Assembly: GCA_012932295.1 (NCBI GenBank)
Contig: JAAONU010000016.1
Coordinates: forward strand, 30,999,290 to 31,063,289
Source of the DNA: Cyclina sinensis
Taxonomy: Eukaryota; Mollusca; Bivalvia; Venerida; Veneridae
DNA length: 64,000 nucleotides
Reading direction: 5' to 3'
Both the position numbers and the translations under genes were made by a program. The notes below the pieces were generated by a model. That model did not search any database. It was not told the DNA's origin and saw only the letters and a program-made list of their open reading frames with translations. Positions 12,051 to 22,239 of this stretch are shown here, in pieces; the first letter of the stretch is position 1; each line of letters starts with the position of its first letter.

Positions 12051-13689
12051 TCAACTGTCAACTTTATTCCTCTTCCATTCTTCTTTCAACTTCTCAATCA
12101 TTTCTTTGGATAGGGCACCTTGTTTTACTAACTTCTCTTCCAAACTTTCACACTTTACCTTCTCGGTACCTGCATTAGCTTGTCGATTTTCAGTTTCACC
12201 TGACATAGTACTAGTTCTTTCCTTATTAAACACGTGCATATGATCTAGCTGGTTGGTTTGGCTAATATTAGCTGCCAGAAATCTGTTTTCAACATTAGTT
12301 TCATCCAGTTCTTTATCATTAACTACAATTTTAATGTTTGCATTAGCTTCAGGTTGAAGATGTAGGCTTTGTTCACTGATCCCAGCTGAACTGTCAGAGC
12401 TAGTTCCAGAACTACTAACAACATTTTCTTCTTTGATACTATTTGACAATTCAGACACCTTCTCTTTCAAATGTTCACCTTCACTATCACTACCTGTGTC
12501 AGAGTATGAACTAATACCGCCCCTACCACTCAGAACAGCAAATCGTTTAGAAAAGCTAAGGTGTGAACTGGCTACCTCATTTCCCCGCAGTCCTTCATTT
12601 TCACTCAGCTGAAAGTCGTTAATTACATGTTTAATCTGTTTCTTTGGGTATGACTGCACCATTGAACGATACAGCTTCTCATCTTCCGTATACTTTTTCC
12701 TCTCTTGCATTTTTGTCTTTTTCAAAGATGTCAACATGCTTTTCAGATGTGCCATCTCTCCCGTCATTCCAGTCACAGGTTTCTCTTTAACATTCACTCT
12801 TCGTCTGTTCTTTAGAGATGTTATCACTTGCCTGAACTCTTTTTCATCAAGCCCAAGTCTTAATGCTATTTCTTTAATATCGTCTGTTTTTGTAGTTTCT
12901 GCTGGTCCAACAGACTCAGCTGTTACTGGTTTTTCACTCAATTCCACAGAATCTTTAGTCACTTCCTCATGTGCTGTCTCCTTTTCACTAACAGCTTCCT
13001 TGTTGTCACGCTTCGATTCTTTTGTTTTAAACATTGTTTTAATGTTATAACTTCCTGCAAAGTCATTGTACAAGTCTGTATTCCTTGTGAGAAACCCTTT
13101 TATTTTCCTAGTTTGAAACTTGTCAGTTTAATTAAGATTCTCAGCTGCATCTACAATTAATTCCTGTCTAACTTTTTCTATATCTTCAGAGGTATCTTTC
13201 GCAACATCTATTACTTCCTCCCCAACTGTTTCTATATTTTCAGCAGTATCTTTCATAACAGTGTCACTGCTATCTTTGATTTCTTATGCAGTATCATCTA
13301 CATTCTTTGATTTTAAAGTACCTGTATCTTTAATGGCATCAGTATGCTCTGATATCACCCTTTCAGCTTTGCCTTCGTTTTCTGAATACACTCTTTCCAT
13401 TTCTTCTAGTTCCTTATAAACATCAGTAAACACTTTATGTCTCTCGGTCTTCTTTTTAGGTTTTGGTTTTGGTGTAAACGCTTGCAGAGGATTATTCTGT
13501 ATGAGCTCGGCTTCTTGTTCTTCAGCTGTCATAGTTTCTGACTGATCAGCAACATGACTAAGGTTAAGTCTACGTCGCTTTTTCTCACTTATTCTACCTC
13601 TGTTTAGGAAAGTCTGGATTTTACTATCGAGAACAACATGCATCTGTCTCACATCATCAGGGTCAACAAACATGCCTGGGTACCTGTAG
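12051..13689 (-). pseudogene. Pseudo-exon: duplicate of the SUPV3L1 last exon
   Basis: Aligns with exon 15 of SUPV3L1 (45856-47596) from the splice acceptor side (about 13690) to the same stop codon at 12051. The reading frame is shared but broken by two nonsense changes: a Gln codon to TAA near 13284, and a Glu codon to TAA near 13128, leaving open segments of 129 and 340 codons. No frameshift was seen. One 3-bp in-frame deletion removes a Glu before MAHLK, and the 33-bp repeat is present once (about 13169-13201) against four times in the gene. Helicase exons and a promoter are absent, so it should not make a helicase. Whether it is transcribed, for example as a 3' exon of another transcript, cannot be judged. 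Confidence 0.9.
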
Positions 13690-13876
13690 CTAAAAACAAG
13701 AGAGAAAAAAAAATGATATAATAGTCAAGGTGTTCTTTAATCATTATTCATTTGTAAGCAAGCTTTAAACTGTATACAAGAGAAATATTTCACAATACAG
13801 AAATCTGACTTGAAGATACTTTTCTGTAAATTTTTCCTCCCTCACAAATTATTATGAAACACAATTTAATTAAAAA

Positions 13877-14384
13877 CAAGAGGGCCATGATGGCCCTGGA
13901 TCGCTCACCTGATTACTTTAGCTGTAGGTTTGCTGTTAAGCAGTATTTCATTTTTTAATTGAAAATATATAAGTGCCTTCAAACCAAATATGTGAAATAT
14001 CAGTCAATAAATAAAGGCTCTATGACAGAAAGTAGAAATATCTATTATAAGCTATTGTGACCTTGACCTTGACCCAGTGACCTCAAACGCTACCCATGGG
14101 TAGAGGTCCATGCAAGGAACCTATATATTGAATATCAAAGATATTGGTCTGTAAATGAAGGCTCTATGAGGTACAGTAGATAAATCTATTTTTAGCCTCC
14201 GTGAACTTTAACCTAATCTAATAATTTGAAAAAGCTTGATAAAGGCAAATTTTGACCCCAGGGCCAACATTTAAACAATATTGGTAAAGGTTCATTACAC
14301 AATACTCAACACCAAATATCTAAGGTCTAGACCTAATTGTTTTGGCGAAAAATTATTTTTCATGTTTTTCCTATAGACCGTTCC
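13877..14384 (+). mobile_element. 5' part of the TCACCTGAGC-ended element
   Basis: Begins CAAGAGGGCCATGATGGCCC, a hairpin-forming 5' end shared with 48794, and follows that copy closely to about 14243 (roughly 6% different over the first 130 bases). It then skips about 260 bases relative to it and ends at about 14384, where other sequence starts. It probably belongs to the same duplication as 10118-13875 rather than being an independent insertion. Confidence 0.7.
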
Positions 14385-15830
14385 ATAATTGATGAATTGA
14401 CCGCCGCCATTATGAAGGTCACGTGACCTTCCGCCATTAAAGGAGTGCTAAACCTCGCTCTGATGCTTAAGTTCCGTATAAATCTGTATAACTTTAGCAC
14501 ATTTTATGGTGACATACTGCCTTACATCGTGTGAATTTTGTTGTACCATTTTATTGTATAATTATTATTACTACTTTGTATGTTTTATTCCTGACTTAAC
14601 ATGAGTTATCTAACACATGAATGACTGTGAAAAAGACCATGCACTGTTCAAAGTGGAAGCTTGAGTTGTATAAACCACATATAATATGTGTAAAACAAAA
14701 ATAATAGTGAAAGCACTCTTTTCCTTTTCGAAAGTTGAAACTTTGATTTCAATTATTTGAACAACTCTAAATACTTAAAAATGGACAAAATGAAACATCT
14801 AGATCATCAACTGCATGTTCACTCTGTTTTAACTAAAACTTATTTAATTCTTTGATACAGTTTCAAAAATTACTTGACAATAAATATGAATTATTAAGCG
14901 CCTCTTTAATTATCAAACGAACGGTCTTTTGTCATTCGCAGTGTCCTTGTGGTGAAGGAATGTGGTTACGTAATATGGTGGTGATATACCGTCTTTGTTT
15001 TGATAAGTCACCGTTGAATGTCATTGTCGGTCTTGCTTGATTAGTCACAGTAAAACACTTTAATAAGAAATTTCCTCTTGAGAAATTGCCTGAAGGCTAT
15101 AAAACATGGTCTTTATTTAATTGTTATATGAAATCAAGAATTTATATTCTTCCTTACAAGCAAGATTTTCAAGACGATATGAAATTTACCTTCTGTTGCC
15201 ACGTGTACCTTTTTTCTATTCTTTATTTTTTTGCATTTTGAAATCAGTTTGTGCTAAGTATTGATATGTACAACATGTGAGTTTTTGTATGCAGAAAGAA
15301 AATAATAGCTGGAAGCAACACGTTTGTAAGATATTGATCTAACAATAATACCTTTGCTTTCCTTCTTCTTATTCTTAACAATGTTGTTGTGGATATTTAT
15401 TGTTATACGGAAAACAAAATTATTAGTAATAAACAGATTTTTTTATAAGATATATACATGTACTTTATAAAAGCAGTTTTTCGTGAAATTTTGATGAAAA
15501 AGAAAGCATAAATCTACCGGAGAATATCACAAGCCCTTTATTTGACAGCTCAATAGATTGAGATGTCAGCAAAAAATCGTTTACAAATATACTTTTTCAG
15601 TAAGAAAACCATGGGATGGCTCTTTTCTGATAATAAATGCTTCATGTGGTTTATATGAATCTTTTTATCTAACATACAATGTGTCACATTCACATTACAG
15701 CTATAAAGATAGGACTTTTTCTAAGCTCCGCATAATATAACTGCTTCAGTATGCGCAGTCCCTTAATGGCGGACGCAAGGGAGGTAATCAGGGAGGTACT
15801 AATTTCTGGAATCCACGGTCTATAAGTGGT
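14385..15830. mobile_element. Possible decayed DNA transposon
   Basis: The two ends are loosely inverted copies: TATAGACCGT at about 14383 against ACGGTCTATA at about 15817, and further in CCGCCATTAAAGGAGTGC against the complement of AGTCCCTTAATGGCGGACG. It sits inside a repeat module where TATA would be the target. Divergence is high and no clear transposase frame exists; the 60-62-codon frames inside resemble nothing known to me. Confidence 0.35.
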
Positions 15831-18800
15831 CATGATCACCATGTTCATTCAAATATTTCATTTTGCAAATCAGTGTATTCTTGGAGAAACCTATATCTTA
15901 ACTGAGAAAAACAATTTACTGCTATTGCCTAAAAGAATACGGTACGTGTGTCCCATTCATGAATTTAAATTACCGCTATGCCTAAAGTTATATTTTCATT
16001 TATATCTATCACTTGTTAGTAAAGTAGTACATAAAACTACCGTTCCATAATCAGTTATTAACGTAATTTTTCCTTTGCGTAGTAACGAGACATTGAAAAT
16101 AAGCCTACCCAAAGTTATTAACGTTATTTCTTTTCTTTTTTCCATACAATAAACCTTCCTAAAGTTATAATGACTAAAGTCGCCAATCATAAGCCCGCCA
16201 AAATGTTCACGTAAGATTATCATAATGGATCTATCATAATGGACCTATTACATTCTTGTTAAACAGTGTTGTGCAACTGTTTTTTCAACACAATTTTTAT
16301 TTACTATTCAATAAATAAAGTAAAATACCTCTCAAGATAATGGTTGCAAACTATTTAGGTAAAATAAGTCAGGACGTTAATAATTCTAAAAAATAACACC
16401 GTTACGTAAATTAGGTCTTACTACATTTAAGCCTCCTTCTAGTAATTGTTAACAAAACATTTTTCCTAATTAGGTTGTCTCTGAAGTTTGACGTGAGATG
16501 TTTTAACCTTATTATTTACACCTATAAAGGAAAACCTTCCATGTTTGTTTTTTAATAGCTGTCAAGTAAATTGGTTGTCACAACTTTGTAAATATTTTTT
16601 GTAAATACAAGTTTTGAACTCTTCACAGTTTTAAAAACAGAATTATTTTACTCCGCCTTTTTTCAGAAAACTCCGATCTGATTGGTCAAAAGGAAAAAAA
16701 AACAATGGTCAGCCAGGAGAGTTTAAAAGATCACTTTTTCTGCAAGTCAGCATCATTGTCGATAAATAAATGAAAAAAGGATCTAATAACTTCTTATTTG
16801 TTATTTTATAGGTATGTAGTATTAATTGTATTTTATCTTTTAAATGCATTCCGGACAAAAATCTTAATTTATGTTATATTTTTGCTAAGGTCAATGCTAC
16901 AGTAGAATAGGTAACTAATAATTTGTATTTGTACACTCCTCTTCCTTTATTGTTGAGAGAGGTTAATTTAGAAATAGAACACATTTTCCTTTGGTTTAAA
17001 TCTTTATTTTTATTCATTTAAGAAAGTTTTTTTTTATTTTAAGGAAGGTACTATTCATACTTTAGTTGTTTTTCTATGTATGTTTTGTTCTGTGAATTTG
17101 TTTTCATGATAATTGGTTAATACTTCCAACTATTTCTTAGTTATTTTACAAAAGAAGTGTGAAAATGAACTGTGGATGAACAAAGTAGATATTATTATAA
17201 ATACTTCATATATGAGTATTTCACTAGACATTTCTTTGTATTCTGTTTTGATATAAAATGTAAATCCACTGGTCTACATGTATTGTATGACTGAATGTAT
17301 CCTGTTTACGCAATAGACGCATTGTATATATGTTTTAATCATCATCATTTTTGACAAACAGATGAAAAAGGATCTGAAAGCTTCTTATATCTTATTTCCC
17401 CATTGTGAGGTTCGCTCGCACCAGAACAATATTCTCACGGGGTTATAACCTCGCTTTAGGTTACATGCTTAATAAGACTCATAGGTCAAACAGCTATACC
17501 GAAAAATGTTTTCGCCAATGCCACAGTGAATTTTCTGGCATATTCTGTTGTATTCTTTTCATAGAAGAAAGTTTCATAAATCACTTGTTCATCATCTGTT
17601 GTAGATTTTGCAGTCTGCTTCAACCAGGTGTTTTGCGTGGTCGCTAAAATGATGGTTATACAAGCTCATGTAGAATAATAAAAATTTATGTGTTCTCTTT
17701 TTGTGTATATCTCAAACAACCGTTCACGTTTGATCTATAACTAAATTTTGAATAGTTTATTCGTTTCCGTCCACTTTCGTATTGTAAAGTAGTTACGTTC
17801 TATAACAATAACGTGTTAATTTTGATATTTGTTCAAAATGATTCTAACAGTTATTCTCTATGACAGTAAGCAATAAAGCAGTAGAAAATCAGTGTAAAAT
17901 GTCTCATATATTTGTATGATATTATATACATATCTGTTAAGAACGATAATATTATACTCTACTGATTTTCTGAGTGCGATTTCTGTTAAAAGAGAAACTA
18001 ACGTGTGTTTTGGTAAAACACATTGTAGTATGTATTGAGGCTGCTTAGTGGCATCCTGACTATTTATGACTAAGTAGTGACTACAAACACTTACAGGTAA
18101 GAATGTCGCTATTTTTTGTCAGTGTAACGTTTTAATTTGTAGAAAATATTTTTATTTGCTTTAATTTGTGCTACATTTTCAACCTTTAAAAATGAAAAAG
18201 TACACATGAATAAACATTTACTGTATACACTATTTCATTTCACTTCTGTTATATTACACTCGCCTGCTGCTCATAAATTACTGCACAAAATGCAGACTTG
18301 TTGGCTTTATTTATTTATTCTATTTTTGTGTGAAAGACTAGGAATACAAATGTCTTTTCCCCTTTTTTTCTTGCATATACAAAATGTGCCGTTAAGGAGT
18401 TCTCTATTCATTTTCTGGGGAACTTTATGCTAGACGAAAAAAATAAAACAGTTCATTTAAAAGCTACAAATGTATTAATTTCATCTCAATGCCATAAAAA
18501 ATTAAAAGGTACTTAAGTTTATTTGATTTATCTGTCTTTATTTAGAGGGTCTCTGCAAAACTAGTGTAACAGTAGAAACGTTCTGATATTGAAACCATAT
18601 TTAAGTATACAGAAAAAAAACATGTGAAAAATCAGCCGTTATAAAGAACCAAGATTTCGTTCTATATTATAAAATATTCTTTCTTTTTCCAGTTTTATTG
18701 GTTTTCTTATTAATTGAAGAGGCAAGCTCTTAAGTCTTTTTAAGCCTTGCTAAGATGGTTTAAAACCATGTCTTTTACACACAATTTTTTTATTTCTAAA

Positions 18801-18849
18801 CATAATATTTTAAAATGCATTAAACTTAGATTTGTATATCTCAATATTA
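15831..18849. other. Gene desert, unassigned
   Basis: About 3 kb of AT-rich sequence without a credible exon. The phrase ATGAAAAAGGATCT plus CTTCTTAT recurs near 16769 and 17362, suggesting an internal direct duplication. The longest open frame (80 codons, 17405-17647, +) resembles nothing known to me and is probably chance. Confidence 0.45.
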
Positions 18850-18859
18850 AAGATTTAGC

Positions 18860-19420
18860 ATTTATCTAAAAACCTGCATGCAAAAATTTTACGGCCTTTC
18901 GGATTTCTGTAATTAAAGACTGTGTACATGTATATGTACATTCCCAGAACAAGTGGAGTGAAGTTTCCTTATCATTTCGATCTGTTTTGATTATCCGCAT
19001 TTTTAACAATAATACATTTGTTCCCAATATTCGATGACTTTTTCTTGCTTGAAACCACTGTATACAAGTATCTTGACTAATTTGAAAAAAACCCATTTAT
19101 TTATGTTTTTCCATTCTGAATTTTCGATTTGAAAAACTTGTGCCATTTTTTCGATACATATGGGAATGTCCTTTTTACTATAAAAATGCTGTACATATGA
19201 CGTATACCTTTTCTTTCATTTAATATGGGCTTTAGATATAAAGGTATGATAGGACAGAGTATTGCAAAGATTTGTTGTCTGACGTTGATGCAGAAGAGAC
19301 TAATTGAGAGATACGCTGCGGTAGGATTGTGCAAAAGAAAGGGTTTGTTGTAGAGAGGTTGTTGTTCTCGGGAGGTTTAACAAAAATCCAGTTTATGTGA
19401 TATATGACACTGACGTACAA
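18860..19420 (-). mobile_element. LINE fragment, C-terminal region of the pol ORF
   Basis: On the minus strand, frames in 18866-19334 read as the degenerate C-terminal region of an L1/Tx1-like LINE: a block with KRTFPYVSKKWHKFF, then IQWFQARKSHRILGTN and a CxxC-derived segment ending LHLFWECTY. In related elements such a block follows the reverse transcriptase and contains a zinc-knuckle-like motif. Frames are interrupted and no catalytic RT domain is present. Confidence 0.6.
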
Positions 19421-19769
19421 GCAGAGATTATAATAACTTAATAGTTTGGGGGAAAACAGAGTAAATACATATTACCATTCATAAAGCCCACACAAAGCCA
19501 ATTAGAGCATTCATGAAAGAAATTCGAAACGTCACACTGCGGACGCTACATTGTTGTATTCAGTTTTAATTATCACATTTCAATTTGAGTAAAAAACAAC
19601 CTTGTACATCCGTAATAAGAATACCTGCATCCCGGACATATACAAATCGTTGACTATTTTTCTGTCTTTCATGGGAGGATTTCATATGTCATTAGGGAGA
19701 AACAGTAATGACGTTGCTCATTTTTGAGAGATGGCGCTCGAGAGAGGTGAAAATGCATGGATTTCCAAC

Positions 19770-19788
19770 GGGGGGGGGGGGGGGGGGG
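19770..19788 (+). repeat. Poly-G tract of 19 bases
   Basis: An uninterrupted run of 19 G, read directly. It lies just upstream of the LINE remnant that follows. Such a run can form a G-quadruplex and is also prone to length errors in sequencing. Confidence 0.9.
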
Positions 19789-19842
19789 AATTAAAATGCC
19801 TGTGTGTTAAATAACCGTGTGTTATTGCCATTAATCCTGGCT

Positions 19843-21620
19843 CAGCTTGAAAGCGTCATCGTTCAGATTCAGACCTTGATTTTGATTCTGCAGGGACAAA
19901 TCTTTCTAAAAAAGCCAAACGTAATGATCTTTCGAAACCAACTGACAGTGTTATTGCCAATGCCCGCAGAGCACTGTATGGACAAACACCTGTTAAACAA
20001 AATCCTGAAGAAAAACGTGCAGCTATAACAGATGAAGTGACTCGAAATGTAAATGAGCAAATTGCAAACGGTAAAGCAGTTGACCAAAGTGCTGTGTTCA
20101 ATAATGGTACCTGAGTTGGTCAGAAATTCAGCTTTTATAAGATAATCACTAGATTAGACTCTATCATGCTGGAAATAAAGTCAGTGAACAAAAATTTGCC
20201 TGACAGAATTGATAAACTGGGAAGTGAGCTTGAGAAAAAACAGAACCTTATTCGTGATCATTTTAAGTTAGGAGATGTTCAGGTCAATATTGCAAAAAGA
20301 CTGAAAAACCTTGATGCATTTGCCCTTGGTGTTGTAATTGCAACACTTCAGAACAGAGTAGCTCGTGATCGTGTTCTGTAGGCTAAACCCATATTAAAGA
20401 ACACTCAGTATAAAAACGTGAATATCTCCGCAGACCAGACCAAGGAGGAACGACTTGCAGCCAGCAACCTTTGTACCATTTTTAACGCGGTGAATAACGG
20501 TGGTTCGATATCACTTCTTGGGGGAAGAGTAGTGAGTTCAACTAGAGTCAACAGTGTGGGCAATAATGCGCCCTTACAAGGTTCACAGAGTGCACCAAGT
20601 GTTAGTTATGCTGATAGTGTTAAAATGTCTCAGAATGACCGCAGTTCACGTGATAACCAGCAATATAATGCAAATGATTTTAACTCTCATTCATCAGGAA
20701 GAGGACGCCCGGCTTACAACCGTGCATGGTTTCAATAATGGAGGTCGTGGCATCCGGGGAGGACCACGTGGTCGTAGAAACCAAGGCTAGTCATTCACCA
20801 ACAGTAGATATGGTCGTCGCACCTAGGTCAAAGTTGGGTTTTGTGACGTCAATGGATGGAACACAAATTTATTTGTGATAATTTTTATTTAAGAGATCGT
20901 TGTAATAGATTTTTAGATTTTGACATCTTTGGTTTAGCAGAAACACATTTCACTGATAATAACATTTTAAACATTGCCAAATATACTTGGTTTGGTAATA
21001 ATAGACAACATTTACATATTATCAGGTTGAGGGGGTGTTGGATTTTTTTAAAACCTCCGCATATGAACCTGCGTGTCCAGACACTGGCATAGATTGTGTT
21101 GCATGGATAAAATTAAAGTGTTTAATTTCGGAAACAACAAACAGAGTATACATACTAATTGTAAAAACTGGCAATTTCAGTATAAATATTGTTTGAATAA
21201 GATTGATTTATTAGATACTATGAATAACTGCTCAAATATGAAGAGAAAGGAATGGATATTTATATAAATCTATATTTGTAGATAAACCAATGTCTTTTAA
21301 ATATAGATCTGCGTCAACAAAAATTAGATGCGAGGTTGCCCCACTACGTATAGAAACTGAGAGATATGAAAATATTGCTGTTGGAAACAGAATTTGTCCA
21401 TTATTTAAAGATAGTGTTGAGACAGAAATACATGTAATTACACAGTGTTCTGCTTACCAATGTTTACGAGATGTTTTATATAAAAAGGCTTGATGATATT
21501 AATCATGGGTTTGTTAATATGGATGATCTACATAAAACAATGTTTGTTCTATCAAATAGTGAACTGCCAAAACCTGTTTCTTCATGCTACAATTAAGACA
21601 TAGCATTTTGTATAGATAGA
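19843..21620 (+). mobile_element. Internally deleted non-LTR retrotransposon (LINE)
   Basis: Segments occur in LINE order with most of the middle missing. ORF1-like: about 19843-20740, with a nucleic-acid-chaperone-like sequence (RRALYGQTPVKQNPEEKRAA, then NVNISADQTKEERLAASN and a Ser/Gly/Arg-rich tail) and at least two in-frame stops (near 20112 and 20379). Start of the endonuclease ORF: about 20856-21060, with FDIFGLAETHF. C-terminal knuckle region: about 21290-21600, with RCEVAPLRIETERYENIAVG, then CPLFKDSVETEIHVITQC. The reverse transcriptase core is missing, so the copy is dead. Confidence 0.75.
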
Positions 21621-22239
21621 GATATACCACCACCTTTGTATAAAGTTTTGAATATTAGCAAGTATTAGTAGGTATCAGAGTTGTACTTTTAAGGAAGACA
21701 AATTTCTCTTGCAGCGTAAATTAAGCTTGATGTTATCTTTTAGAATCTTACCCTTTGTACCGTTTTTAATCAAGTAAATTGTGTTGGGTTAGTTAAGATT
21801 TGTATGGCATTTTGTTTCGGACATATAATATGACCAATACAAATGCAAGGGAATTTTAGAACTTACACAGTATGCTACTGCTTTTAAGTGTTAGAAATAT
21901 TTTTTTAAATGGCATAATATTGTATAATACAAGATTGATGTATCAAAAATTGATAGGTGATTCATTCTCATGAGGTCTAAGAAACAGTTTCTACATTTCT
22001 TCTGTTAGCTGTATTTTCTTTTCTTTCTAAACTAGTAATTTCTAATAATGGCTCACTTTTATTGATTAGTATTTCCATGAGAGTGAAAGATCAGATATTC
22101 TAACTAGTTAATATTGTATGTATATAGGATTATAACTGTACATGTTGAACGTCTCTTATAACTCAGTTTTTGAGTGGCAATGCAAAGAATTATTTTAATT
22201 TGTGTTTATTTTTAAGTATGCATTGATGCGACGGAAATA
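21621..22239. other. Unassigned AT-rich sequence between two LINE remnants
   Basis: No exon. It may include 3' untranslated sequence of the upstream LINE, but no polyA tail or target duplication was identified. Confidence 0.4.

Larger units (their letters stand above)
10118..13875. repeat. Segmental duplicate of the SUPV3L1 3' end (copy A)
   Basis: Colinear with about 44471-47785 over its whole length: shared flank, 92-bp array, 27-bp array, 3' flank, last exon and part of the preceding intron, with differences of a few per cent. It ends at about 13875 within a T/A-rich phrase (TTTAATTAAA) also present at 47775-47785. The other fourteen SUPV3L1 exons are absent. Confidence 0.9.

Noticed and set aside
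17405..17647. 80-codon open frame with several Cys
   Set aside because: No homology recognised, no flanking exon or signal; composition is that of AT-rich non-coding DNA.
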